Shown here piece after piece: positions 26,338 to 34,483 of a stretch of DNA of 64,000 nucleotides (position 1 is the stretch's first letter; every line of letters starts with the position of its first letter). Both the position numbers and the translations under genes were made by a program. The stretch covers positions 62,001 to 126,000 of the forward strand of contig VXZQ01000001.1 in assembly GCA_009845425.1 (NCBI GenBank). The letters are read 5' to 3'. The notes under the pieces were generated by a model. That model had not been told where the DNA came from. It saw only the letters and a program-made list of their open reading frames with translations, and ran no database searches. This stretch comes from Holophagales bacterium. GTDB taxonomy: Bacteria > Acidobacteriota > Thermoanaerobaculia > Multivoradales > Multivoraceae.

Positions 26338-27651
26338 TCAGCCGCGGCCTGAAACGGGGATCCCGAACTCGCGGAGGGTTCCCTCGAGCGTCGGTCGTCC
26401 CAGGCGCATCCGGTCGTCGGTCAGCAGGTAGGAGAAGAGGAAGCCGCCACCCAGCATGAGGATCCCGACCAGGAAGCAGTACATGACCGCGCGATCGGGG
26501 TAGACATCCTTGAGGTAGCCCAGGTAGACCGGACCGACGATCCCGGCGGCCGCCCACGCGGTCAGCACGGCGCCGTAGATCGAGGACATCTTCCGCGAAC
26601 CGAACACGTCGAGGACGAAGGGCGGCATGGTGGCGAATCCGCCGCCGAAGCAGAGAAGCACGTAGCAGACGAGTACCGAGAAGATCCAGGGATTCGTCTC
26701 GGTCATCAGCACGCCGAACACGACCATCTGGCTCGCGAGCAGGATCCGGAACACCTTCACCCGGCCGATCCGATCCGACAGGAGCCCCCAGAACAACCTT
26801 CCCACGCCGTTGCACAGCGAACTGATCGCGATCAGCGTGGCCCCGTACCCCGCCAGGGTCGCCGGCTCGAGCGAGGGGTCGGAGAGACCCCAGACCTCCT
26901 GGAGCAGCTCCGACTGGAAGCTGATGACGGTGATGCCGGCGGCGATGTTGAAGAAGAAGACGATCCACATGAACACGAACTGCTGGGAACCCAGGTAGGT
27001 CCTGACGGCCGTGTCGTCCTCCCCGGGCGCCGTCTCCGCGGCAGGCCCGGCGACGGACTTCACCAGATCCGAGGGTACGGGCGGATCGCTCAGCAGCAGG
27101 CTGCAGGGAATCAGGAGGCAAGCGAAGATGACGCCCAGCCAGAAGAAGACCTGCGCGAGCTCCTCGCCGGCGCGCACCACCAGCAGGGGCGCCAGCCCCT
27201 TGCTCAGCAGGAAAGCGCCGACGCCGAAGCCCATGACGACGATCCCGGTGACCAGCCCCTTGTGGTCCGGAAACCACTTGGCCACCGTCGCAACCGGCGT
27301 CACGTAGCCCAGTCCGATGCCGGCGCCGCCGATCACCCCGTACCCAATGTAGAAGAGCGGCAGCATGTCCAGGCGCAGGGCGGCTGCCGCGATCATGTAG
27401 CCGCCCGAGAACAGGATGCTGCCGATCACGGCGAGTTTCCTGGGCCCGAGCCGCGGCAGCACCTGGCCGGCCCACGCGGCCGATACGCCGAGCGAGAAGA
27501 TCGTGATGCTGAACGCCCAGGCCGTTTGCGAGAAGGTCCACCCCGCCTGCCGGACCAGCATCGTCTGGAAGAAGCTCCAGGCGTACACCGTGCCGAAGCA
27601 CAACTGGAGCGTCGTGCAGAGCAGCGCGATGACGGTTCTGTGGACCCGCAC
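26338..27651 (-). CDS. MFS transporter, oxalate:formate antiporter (OFA)-type
   Basis: 437 residues, 12 predicted membrane helices, GTG start. The opening FGTVYAWSFFQTMLVRQAGWTFSQTAWAFSI and G-G-x-G-x-G-Y in GVIGGAGIGLGYVTPVATVAKWFPDHKGLVTGI are characteristic of the OFA family. Substrate cannot be deduced: OFA members carry oxalate/formate, lactate, other monocarboxylates or unknown anions. It follows the HAMP-domain gene by 7 bases and precedes the prenyltransferase, all on the minus strand. Confidence 0.87.
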   Translation of the reverse strand: MRVHRTVIALLCTTLQLCFGTVYAWSFFQTMLVRQAGWTFSQTAWAFSITIFSLGVSAAWAGQVLPRLGPRKLAVIGSILFSGGYMIAAAALRLDMLPLFYIGYGVIGGAGIGLGYVTPVATVAKWFPDHKGLVTGIVVMGFGVGAFLLSKGLAPLLVVRAGEELAQVFFWLGVIFACLLIPCSLLLSDPPVPSDLVKSVAGPAAETAPGEDDTAVRTYLGSQQFVFMWIVFFFNIAAGITVISFQSELLQEVWGLSDPSLEPATLAGYGATLIAISSLCNGVGRLFWGLLSDRIGRVKVFRILLASQMVVFGVLMTETNPWIFSVLVCYVLLCFGGGFATMPPFVLDVFGSRKMSSIYGAVLTAWAAAGIVGPVYLGYLKDVYPDRAVMYCFLVGILMLGGGFLFSYLLTDDRMRLGRPTLEGTLREFGIPVSGRG

Positions 27652-27658
27652 GCCGGCG

Positions 27659-28399
27659 CTACTCCGTGCCGGAAACGCTCGTCGGCAGGCCTCGGCCGGC
27701 GCCCTGGCGCGACACGTGAAGGAACAGGCGCGCCAGGTGGCCCACCTCGTCGTCGCGGGTCAGAAGTTCGCGCTCGCCGAGCTCGTCTTTCTCCCCGTCC
27801 CTGGCCAGCTCCACCGCGTAGGCGAGGAGTTCGCCCAGCGGCTTGGCGGCCAGGTTGACGAACCAGATCGACGCCAGCACGCCGAGGACGAGCATGACGC
27901 TGATCAGGTAGACCTGCTGGCCGATCGCCCGCTGGATCTTGAGCGCGACGACGTCGAGGTCCATGCCGACGTGAACCGTCCCGGCGACTCCGGCCAGGAT
28001 CGGACTGCCGACCTCGATGAAGTCGCCCATCCCGGGCAGGCTCCGCTCAACCGGCGCCGTGTTGCTGTGTTCGCTCTCGAGGATCTCCTCCGGGATACCA
28101 GGGACGAAGGTGTGCGCCAGGAACTCGCCGGTTTCGCTGGTGATGTAGATGTACCGGATGCCCTGAACCTCGAGGAACTGGTCGACCAGCGACTGCAGCG
28201 TCGCGAGATTCTGGTTCAGGAGAATTCCGGCGCTGGAGTCCGCGATCGTCTTGGCGATGTTCTGGGTGTTGACCTCGTACTCCGCCGACAGCTCGGTGTC
28301 GACGGTGTAGATGCAGAGAATGGAGGTCGACAGGACGATCAGGCCGAAGACGGCGAAGATGCCGAACCTCGTCCACTTGAACAGCCTGCGGATTCTCAT
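27659..28399 (-). CDS. Membrane sensor-like protein with periplasmic domain and HAMP, no output domain
   Basis: 246 residues. Layout: first membrane helix (about 12-34), extracytoplasmic domain of about 120 residues resembling a single-Cache fold, second helix (about 165-185; ISVMLVLGVLASIWFVNLAAKPL), then a HAMP-like stretch (LGELLAYAVELARDGEKDEL...TRDDEVGHLARLFLHV) and a short tail. There is no kinase, cyclase or methyl-accepting domain, so the protein ends where an output domain would be expected. The start lies one base after the stop of the binding-protein gene, suggesting that the pair senses a ligand together. Confidence 0.72.
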   Translation of the reverse strand: MRIRRLFKWTRFGIFAVFGLIVLSTSILCIYTVDTELSAEYEVNTQNIAKTIADSSAGILLNQNLATLQSLVDQFLEVQGIRYIYITSETGEFLAHTFVPGIPEEILESEHSNTAPVERSLPGMGDFIEVGSPILAGVAGTVHVGMDLDVVALKIQRAIGQQVYLISVMLVLGVLASIWFVNLAAKPLGELLAYAVELARDGEKDELGERELLTRDDEVGHLARLFLHVSRQGAGRGLPTSVSGTE

Positions 28400-28400
28400 C

Positions 28401-29762
28401 TCAGCCGAACCTGGCGCCCCAGTCGTCGAGCGGGACGAAACGGCCGCCCTCGACGACGGTGTGGTAGACGCTCTGGAGTCCCTGACGCCGGTCCGGGCCG
28501 AAGGACACGCGTTCGCTGATTCCGAGATCGAAGTCCTCGATCGAAAAGACCGCCTCCTCTAGCCCGGCACGGTTCGGGTTCGGCCCCAGCCGCCGCAGAA
28601 TCTCTCCCATCAGCTTCGCGTTCAGGAACCCCTCGAGACTGCCGAAGCTGTGCGGGAACGGCGCGTACTCCTCCTGCACCAGGTCCGCCGGCACCTGGGG
28701 GTCGTAACGAGCCATCAGGTCCCGGTACTCCTGGACCGCCGGGATCGAGGTGTCCTCGTAACTGGGGACCACCTGGGAGTTGATCAACTGCCGGGTGTAT
28801 CTCTCGGCGTCGTCCTGCCCCTCGGTCAGGAGTTTCAGCAGGTTCTCGCTGCCGACGAAGGACAGGTTGGCGATCGGCACGTCGAGTCCGAGGTCGACGG
28901 CGTCGCGGGCGAACGCGGCGCAGGCGGCGTAGGCGCCGATGCAGATGACGGCGTCCGGCGAGACGCCCTGCAGGATCTCGACCTGCTTCCTCATGCTGCC
29001 CGTGAACTTCTCGCCACGGCTATAGGTCGCCTCGCCCGCGAGCCGCTCGCCGTGCTTGTCCAGCGCCGCCCTGACGCCGGCCCAGCCGCTCCGGCCGTAC
29101 GCGTCGATCTGGTAGAAGACGGCGATTCGCCGCCTGCCGATCCGCACCAGGTTGTCCACCAACCCCGCCGTCTCCTGGTTGTAGGAGGCACGGAGGTTGA
29201 AGGCGAACTCGCCGTAGGGCGGCTCCCGTTGCGGCTGGGCGCCGGTGAACGGGAAGAACAGGAAGATACTCTCGTCCTGGAACTTCTTCAGGATCGGGAG
29301 GACCCGGGTCACGGTCGGCGTCCCGACGTAGCCGAACAGGAGGAACACCTCGTCCTCCAGCATCAGCCTCATCGTGTTCTGGACGCACGGATCGGGTTGA
29401 TAGCCGTCGTCGTACAACTTCAGGCTGATCTTCCGGCCTTCGATACCGCCGTTCTCGTTCACATGGTTGAAGTACGCCATGGCGCCGCGGTAGAGCTCCG
29501 CGCCGAGCCCCCTGGACGGACCCGAGAAGGCGGCGGACACACCGAGAACGATCTCTTCGTCCGTGGCGCCCCGACCTTCCGCCAGGTCCGACGACTCGGC
29601 CTCCGAGCCTCCGGACTCCTGCCCGCGCCCCGCAGCCAGCGACGACACCGTGAAGGGAGCAACGAGCAGCGCGGCCAAGCCGGACCGCATCACGGACTTC
29701 CTGGTGACCAGCGGACCCGAGTTGCCGCTAGTCGAAGCTCCCGGTTCGGGACTGCATTGCAT
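28401..29762 (-). CDS. Branched-chain amino acid-type ABC substrate-binding protein (periplasmic binding protein type 1)
   Basis: 453 residues. The start chosen is the ATG at 29762, preceded by AGGAGG with an ideal 7-base gap; the longer GTG extension is rejected. The N-terminus carries TRKSVMRSGLAALLVAPF, a possible signal. The body has the LivJ/type 1 fold signature: GVSAAFSGPSRGLGAELYRGAMAYFNHVNENGGIEGRKI, FGYVGTPTVTRVLP, QIDAYGRSGWAG, and SPDAVICIGAYAACAAFARDA. No permease or ATPase genes are adjacent. The next gene is the HAMP-domain protein, so this binding protein more likely feeds a sensory pair than a transporter. Confidence 0.85.
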   Translation of the reverse strand: MQCSPEPGASTSGNSGPLVTRKSVMRSGLAALLVAPFTVSSLAAGRGQESGGSEAESSDLAEGRGATDEEIVLGVSAAFSGPSRGLGAELYRGAMAYFNHVNENGGIEGRKISLKLYDDGYQPDPCVQNTMRLMLEDEVFLLFGYVGTPTVTRVLPILKKFQDESIFLFFPFTGAQPQREPPYGEFAFNLRASYNQETAGLVDNLVRIGRRRIAVFYQIDAYGRSGWAGVRAALDKHGERLAGEATYSRGEKFTGSMRKQVEILQGVSPDAVICIGAYAACAAFARDAVDLGLDVPIANLSFVGSENLLKLLTEGQDDAERYTRQLINSQVVPSYEDTSIPAVQEYRDLMARYDPQVPADLVQEEYAPFPHSFGSLEGFLNAKLMGEILRRLGPNPNRAGLEEAVFSIEDFDLGISERVSFGPDRRQGLQSVYHTVVEGGRFVPLDDWGARFG

Positions 29763-29844
29763 GGACACACCTCCTGTTCCGTTGGCCTGGTCAGACACTA
29801 TCGCCAATCGGCGTAGCCGCCTGGTCTAGGATGCCCGCTCTGGC

Positions 29845-31383
29845 ATGAAGAACGGCCTGAAAAAGGTGCTCGTCGCGAACCGCGGCGAAATCGCGGTACG
29901 GGTGATCCGTGCGCTCCGCGAGCGCGGCATCGTCTCGGTCGCCGTCTACTCGGAGGCGGACCGCGCCGGCCTCGCCACGCAGATGGCCGACGAGGCCCAC
30001 TGCATCGGCCCCGCGCCCTCGATCGAGAGCTACCTTCAGGCTGGGAGAATCGTCGACCTCGCCGCGTCCATCGGCGCCGACGCGATCCACCCCGGCTACG
30101 GCTTTCTGTCCGAGAACGCCGGTTTTGCGCGCCTGTGCGAGGAACGCGACATTACCTTCATCGGGCCGCCCTCCGCGGCGATCGCCGCGATGGGCTCGAA
30201 GATCGAAAGCCGGCGCCTGATGACCGCGGCCGGCGTACCCATCGTGCCGGGAGGCACCGATCCCCTGGCCTCCGCCGAAGCGGCCCGCGAGGCGGCAGGT
30301 GAGATCGGCTATCCGGTGATGCTCAAGGCGTCCGCCGGCGGCGGCGGCAAGGGGATGCGGCTGGTACGCGAGGACAGCGAGCTCGAAGCGGCGTTCCGGG
30401 GAGCGACCTCGGAGGCCGGCGCCAGCTTCAACGACGCCTCGGTCTACATCGAGCGCTACGTCGAGCAACCGCGCCACGTCGAGATCCAGGTTCTCGGCGA
30501 CCGGCACGGCCGCATCGTCTCCCTCGGCGAACGGGAGTGCTCCCTGCAACGACGGCACCAGAAGGTGGTCGAAGAGGCGCCGTCGCCCGTCGTCGACGCG
30601 GATCTCCGCCGTCGCATGGGCGAAGCGGCGGTCCGCGCCGCCGCCGCCGTGAACTACGTCGGCGCGGGAACGGTGGAGTTCCTGCTCGATCCCCAGGGAG
30701 AGTTCTACTTCCTGGAGATGAACACGAGAATCCAGGTCGAGCATCCGGTGACCGAGCTGGTCACAGGCATCGACATCGTCGCCGCCCAGCTCGACATCGC
30801 GGCCGGGGAACCGCTGCCGGAGGCGCTCGCGAACGGCATGGAGCCCCGCGGGCACGCGGTCGAGGTCCGCCTGTACGCGGAGGATCCGTTCCGCAACTTC
30901 GCTCCTTCGCCCGGCCGGATCGAACTGCTCCAACTGCCGGAGGGCCCAGGCGTCCGCAACGACTGCGGCGTCTACGAGGGTGCCGACGTCACGATCCACT
31001 ACGACCCGATGCTGGCCAAGCTGATCGTCTGGGGCCGGGACCGGAACCACGCTCTGGCTCGCCTCAGGCGGGCGCTCGCCGAGACCCGGGTGGAGGGTAT
31101 CCGCACGAACCTCCCCCTCTTCGAGCAACTGCTCGAGGACGAGGACTTCGTGACCGGCAACATGGACATCTCGATGCTGGATCGCAAGCTCGAGAATGGC
31201 GAGCTGCGGCCGGACGCGCCGGACGACGACGCCCTGGAGACCGACCTTCCCGTCCTCGCCGCCGTCCTTGCCCACCTGAAACGGGCCGAGGCGAACGGAA
31301 CCGCGGCCGGCGGCAGCGCTCCGCGGTCGCACTGGCTGCTCGCGGCCCGGCGCGACGCCCGGAGGGGCACGACTTGGAACTGA
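29845..31383 (+). CDS. accC: Acetyl/propionyl-CoA carboxylase, biotin carboxylase subunit
   Basis: 512 residues. ATP-grasp enzyme that carboxylates biotin. Seen: VLVANRGEIAVRVIRALRE at the start, GYGFLSENAGFARLCE, the ATP-lid KASAGGGGKGMRLV, HVEIQVLGDRHGRIVSLGERECSLQRRHQKVVEEAP, and catalytic EMNTRIQVEHPVTE. The biotin carrier is encoded separately and overlaps this gene's end. It is longer than standard AccC (about 450), with an extra C-terminal region seen in propionyl-CoA carboxylase-type subunits. Partner beta subunit is probably the 10400-12001 gene. Confidence 0.94.
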   Translation: MKNGLKKVLVANRGEIAVRVIRALRERGIVSVAVYSEADRAGLATQMADEAHCIGPAPSIESYLQAGRIVDLAASIGADAIHPGYGFLSENAGFARLCEERDITFIGPPSAAIAAMGSKIESRRLMTAAGVPIVPGGTDPLASAEAAREAAGEIGYPVMLKASAGGGGKGMRLVREDSELEAAFRGATSEAGASFNDASVYIERYVEQPRHVEIQVLGDRHGRIVSLGERECSLQRRHQKVVEEAPSPVVDADLRRRMGEAAVRAAAAVNYVGAGTVEFLLDPQGEFYFLEMNTRIQVEHPVTELVTGIDIVAAQLDIAAGEPLPEALANGMEPRGHAVEVRLYAEDPFRNFAPSPGRIELLQLPEGPGVRNDCGVYEGADVTIHYDPMLAKLIVWGRDRNHALARLRRALAETRVEGIRTNLPLFEQLLEDEDFVTGNMDISMLDRKLENGELRPDAPDDDALETDLPVLAAVLAHLKRAEANGTAAGGSAPRSHWLLAARRDARRGTTWN

Positions 31384-31883
31384 TCGTCGCCCGCGCCGCG
31401 GAGGAGGTCCGCGTCGAGGTCCGCGCCGAGGCGAACGGCCACTGGACCGTCGCCGTCGACGACCGCGAGTACCGCGTGGACGCCGCCACCCTGGGGCGGC
31501 CGGACGTCCTGAGCGTGATCGTCAATGGGCGTCAGGCGACCCAGAGCGTCCGCTCGCTCGGCAACGGCGTCTACGACGTCGACGGCGCCGAGCTGAAGGT
31601 GATCGATCCCCGCTCCCGAGCGCTCGGAGAGGCGACGCAGCAAGGAAGCGCCGACACGTTCGAGGCGACGGCCTACATGCCCGGCCGCGTGACGGCCGTG
31701 CTCGTTGCCGAGGGAGACGAGGTGACCTCCGGACAGGGCGTCGTCGTGCTCGAGGCGATGAAGATGGAGAACGAGATCCAGTCCGAAATCGAGGGCAGGC
31801 TCGAGCAACTCCTCGTCGAGGTCGGCCAGACGGTCGACGGCGGCCAGCCGCTCTTCGTCGTCGCCGCCCGCGCCGACGCCTAG
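31374..31883 (+). CDS. Biotin carboxyl carrier protein of acyl-CoA carboxylase
   Basis: 169 residues, starting at a TTG (31374) with GGAGGGG six bases upstream and overlapping the accC stop by 10 bases. Residues about 92-169 form the biotinyl domain with the MPGRV...V.EGDEV..GQ.VVVLEAMKMENEI pattern; the Lys of EAMKM is the biotin attachment site. The N-terminal 90 residues resemble the linker/BT region found in propionyl-CoA carboxylase alpha. This splits the classic PccA chain into two coupled genes. Confidence 0.9.
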   Translation: MELIVARAAEEVRVEVRAEANGHWTVAVDDREYRVDAATLGRPDVLSVIVNGRQATQSVRSLGNGVYDVDGAELKVIDPRSRALGEATQQGSADTFEATAYMPGRVTAVLVAEGDEVTSGQGVVVLEAMKMENEIQSEIEGRLEQLLVEVGQTVDGGQPLFVVAARADA

Positions 31884-32557
31884 CTCGCTGCTTCCCGCAC
31901 GAGCACCTTGGACGCGGCGGGGAAGCCCAGGCTGAACTCGCGCGCATCCGAGACCACGGCAACGCTGCCGGCCGTCTCGTCCCGCGCCGCCACCTCGACC
32001 AGGCTGCCGGGCATCAGCCCTTCGCGCTCCGCGAAGCGCAGGAACTCGGCGTTCTGGTCCGTCACCCGGACCACCTCGACGACCTGGTTCAAGGCGCACT
32101 TCAACAGGTTCGGATGATCGACGAGCTCGATGTGACCGTCGGCGCTCGGAATCGGATCGCCATGGGGGTCCACCGATGGATGGCCGAGCATCTCGTCCAT
32201 CCGTTCGATCATCCGCCCGGAGACCGAGTGCTCGAGCAACTCGGCCTCGGAGTGGACCTCACTCCAGTCGAACCCCATCACGTTGACCAGGAAGAGCTCG
32301 ATCAGCCGATGCCGCCTGAGCACGTGCGTCGCCAGCTTGCGACCAGCCGGCAGGAGTCGAACGCCGCTGTACGGTTCGTAGGCGATCAGCCCGGATTCGG
32401 CCAGGGTCTTCATCATCGCCGTGACGGAGGCGGGAGCCACCTTGAGGCGCGCCGCGATCCGCCCCATCGGCACGAGCTGCAAGCCCTCCATCCGGGCTTC
32501 GTGCTCCGCCAGGAAGATGCACTTCAGGTAGTCCTCGACGGTGCTACTGGCGCGCAT
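31880..32557 (-). CDS. DtxR/MntR-family metal-dependent transcriptional regulator
   Basis: 225 residues. N-terminal winged helix (SSTVEDYLKCIFLAEHE...IAARLKVAPASVTAMMKTLAESGLIAYEPYSGVRLLPAG), dimerisation/metal-binding helices (RRHRLIELFLVNVMGFDWSEVHSEAELLEHSVSGRMIERMDEMLGHP) with HxxxE-type ligands, and a C-terminal SH3-like FeoA domain (about residues 150-225). Such repressors bind DNA when loaded with Fe2+ or Mn2+. It overlaps the IPK stop by 14 bases, making it the last gene of the mevalonate unit; whether iron/manganese regulates that pathway is unknown. Confidence 0.9.
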   Translation of the reverse strand: MRASSTVEDYLKCIFLAEHEARMEGLQLVPMGRIAARLKVAPASVTAMMKTLAESGLIAYEPYSGVRLLPAGRKLATHVLRRHRLIELFLVNVMGFDWSEVHSEAELLEHSVSGRMIERMDEMLGHPSVDPHGDPIPSADGHIELVDHPNLLKCALNQVVEVVRVTDQNAEFLRFAEREGLMPGSLVEVAARDETAGSVAVVSDAREFSLGFPAASKVLVREAAS

Positions 32558-33422
32558 CTTCGATCTCGCTCGGACGCACGAGTGTACCGGCCCTCACCGC
32601 CTCCCCGTCCGGGTGCCGCAGCACCGACTCGAGAAGGCCGGGCCGCCGCCCGTCGATGATGAGCGATTCGACGCCGCTTTGCGCCAGCGCCCAGGCGGTC
32701 GCGAGGCGATGCTCCATCCCGCCGGTGACGTCGACCGCCGGTGAGCCGCCGGCAGCCTCCGACGCCGCGCAGATGTTCGCCGCGTCGATGCGGGGTACGA
32801 GCCGGCCTGCGCCGTCGAGCACGCCGGCCGTGGCACCGAGCCACACCGCCCGTCGCACCTCGATACCGAGCGGAACGAGGGCGCGAACAAGGAAGTCGAA
32901 CACCGTCTCCGTCGACGCGATCGAAGCCCCGCGCGTCCGGTCCACGACGACATCGCCCATCGTGACCGGCACCAGGCCCTCCCGCAGCGCCGCGGCAAGC
33001 GGTGCGGGCGGCGGTCCATCAGGCTCCCCGTCGCGGGCCGTCAGGAAGCCGGACGGCAGTTGCGAGTAGGCCGGCACGCCGGCCTCGACCAGACTGCCGA
33101 CGACCTGCCGGTGGAGTTCGATGGCCGCGGACTGCGTGCGCGCGATGCCCATCCGGTCCGCGGCCGGCTCTGGACGGCCGTCGCCCCCGCCGCCGGCGAG
33201 GCCGGCCGCGCGGGCCTCCGGGTGTCCGAAGGAACCGCTGCCGTGACCGATGACGAGGCCATCCCCCGACCACCCGGCCGCGATCTCGGCCGCCAGCCGC
33301 CGCAGGTGGTCCTTCGCGACCGTGCGCGGCTTCGTCTTGTCCGTGATCAGGCTGCCGCCGAGCTTGACCAGCGTGACATCAAGCCGCTCGTCCGCGGCGC
33401 GCTCGACGGCGGCCGCACTCAA
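32544..33422 (-). CDS. Isopentenyl phosphate kinase
   Basis: About 292 residues from a TTG at 33422 that overlaps the upstream stop (TTGA) with GGAG upstream; a GTG at 33443 is the alternative start. Amino-acid-kinase fold enzyme converting isopentenyl phosphate to IPP. Diagnostic: VKLGGSLITDKTKP near the N-terminus, VIGHGSGSFGHPEA with the catalytic His that separates IPK from other kinases of the fold, and DVTGGMEHRLATA near the C-terminus. IPK is the signature of the archaeal-type mevalonate route and is uncommon in bacteria. Confidence 0.9.
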   Translation of the reverse strand: MSAAAVERAADERLDVTLVKLGGSLITDKTKPRTVAKDHLRRLAAEIAAGWSGDGLVIGHGSGSFGHPEARAAGLAGGGGDGRPEPAADRMGIARTQSAAIELHRQVVGSLVEAGVPAYSQLPSGFLTARDGEPDGPPPAPLAAALREGLVPVTMGDVVVDRTRGASIASTETVFDFLVRALVPLGIEVRRAVWLGATAGVLDGAGRLVPRIDAANICAASEAAGGSPAVDVTGGMEHRLATAWALAQSGVESLIIDGRRPGLLESVLRHPDGEAVRAGTLVRPSEIEDARQ

Positions 33423-34471
33423 AGCCCGGCTCCGCGGCGCCACGCCGGCGGACCGCCGGTGCGGTCGCGCAGCACCCGCTCGACGCTGCCGAGAGCCACG
33501 AGCCGTTCCGCCACCCGCGCTTCGTCGGCCGGCTGGCAGATCACGTGGACATTCGCGCCGGCATCCATCGTGGCGTAGGCGGCCACGCCGTCCGCGCGGA
33601 GATCGCGGACCGCGGCCAGCACCTCGATCGTGCCCGGTGTCCAGTAGTACACGGGAGGCCTGGACGACATCGCGATCAGGTGGAGGTCGATTCCCTCCTC
33701 CTCGACCGCCGGTCCCAGGGCCTCGAAGTCGCGCTCTCTTAGCGCGAGGCGCACCTGTTCCAGGCGCTCCTCGAGGGCAGCCAGGCGCGGCGCGAAGTAC
33801 GGACTGCTGACCGCGAGCTGGTGCCCGTCCCGTGAAGACACCTTCTTGGCGCCGGTCTCGACCACGGCGACCACGTCGCAGAGCTGCCAGGCGTCCTCGT
33901 CAAGGACCTGAACCGCGCTGTTGTCGTCCCCGTCGGGCCACTCCACGTAACCGCCGTAGGCCGAGCGCGCGGCCGAACCCGAGCCGCTGCTCCGCGACAG
34001 GGCGGACAGGGTCCGCGGTGGCAGGTCGAAGCCCATGGCGGCCGTCACGGCGAGGGTCAGGGCGGTGAAGCCCGAAGCGGAAGAGGCGATCCCGGCCGCG
34101 GCCGGGAACGTGTTGCCCGTGGCGATCCGGAACCCGCCCGTGTACGGCGCTGCCGTATGCCGCGACCACTCGCGCAGCCGGTCCAGGTGGCGCCGGGTGC
34201 GTTCGACGAAGGCCGGCGGCGCTTCCGCGGCGGCGCCTGAACCGCCGTCGCCCGGTTCCTCCAGCCAGACGATTTCGTCGTCCTCGCCGTCGGCCAGGGG
34301 AGACGCCGAGCAGATCGACCGGCAGGCGTCCAGGGTCATCGACAGCGAGCGGTTGAAGGGAACCGGACCCTTGAGATCCCGGGCGCCCCAGTACTTGATG
34401 AAAGCGATGTTCGAAGGCGCCTCGGCAGTCACGGGCCCGGGATCACGGGCCGGTTCCAACACGGAGCTCAT
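33419..34471 (-). CDS. Mevalonate (di)phosphate decarboxylase, possibly phosphomevalonate decarboxylase
   Basis: 350-residue GHMP-family decarboxylase. Seen: APSNIAFIKYWGARD (residues 18-32), the phosphate loop AAAGIASSASGF (about 124-135), SGSGSAARSAYGGYVEW with the conserved Arg (R169), and the catalytic Asp in MDAGANVHV. Classical diphosphomevalonate decarboxylases usually read KYWGKR here; this protein has KYWGAR, losing a Lys that contacts the diphosphate. With IPK next door and no phosphomevalonate kinase, the substrate may be 5-phosphomevalonate, giving isopentenyl phosphate. The specificity call is inference; the family is secure. Confidence 0.85.
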   Translation of the reverse strand: MSSVLEPARDPGPVTAEAPSNIAFIKYWGARDLKGPVPFNRSLSMTLDACRSICSASPLADGEDDEIVWLEEPGDGGSGAAAEAPPAFVERTRRHLDRLREWSRHTAAPYTGGFRIATGNTFPAAAGIASSASGFTALTLAVTAAMGFDLPPRTLSALSRSSGSGSAARSAYGGYVEWPDGDDNSAVQVLDEDAWQLCDVVAVVETGAKKVSSRDGHQLAVSSPYFAPRLAALEERLEQVRLALRERDFEALGPAVEEEGIDLHLIAMSSRPPVYYWTPGTIEVLAAVRDLRADGVAAYATMDAGANVHVICQPADEARVAERLVALGSVERVLRDRTGGPPAWRRGAGL

Positions 34472-34483
34472 CTCTCCCGGAGC

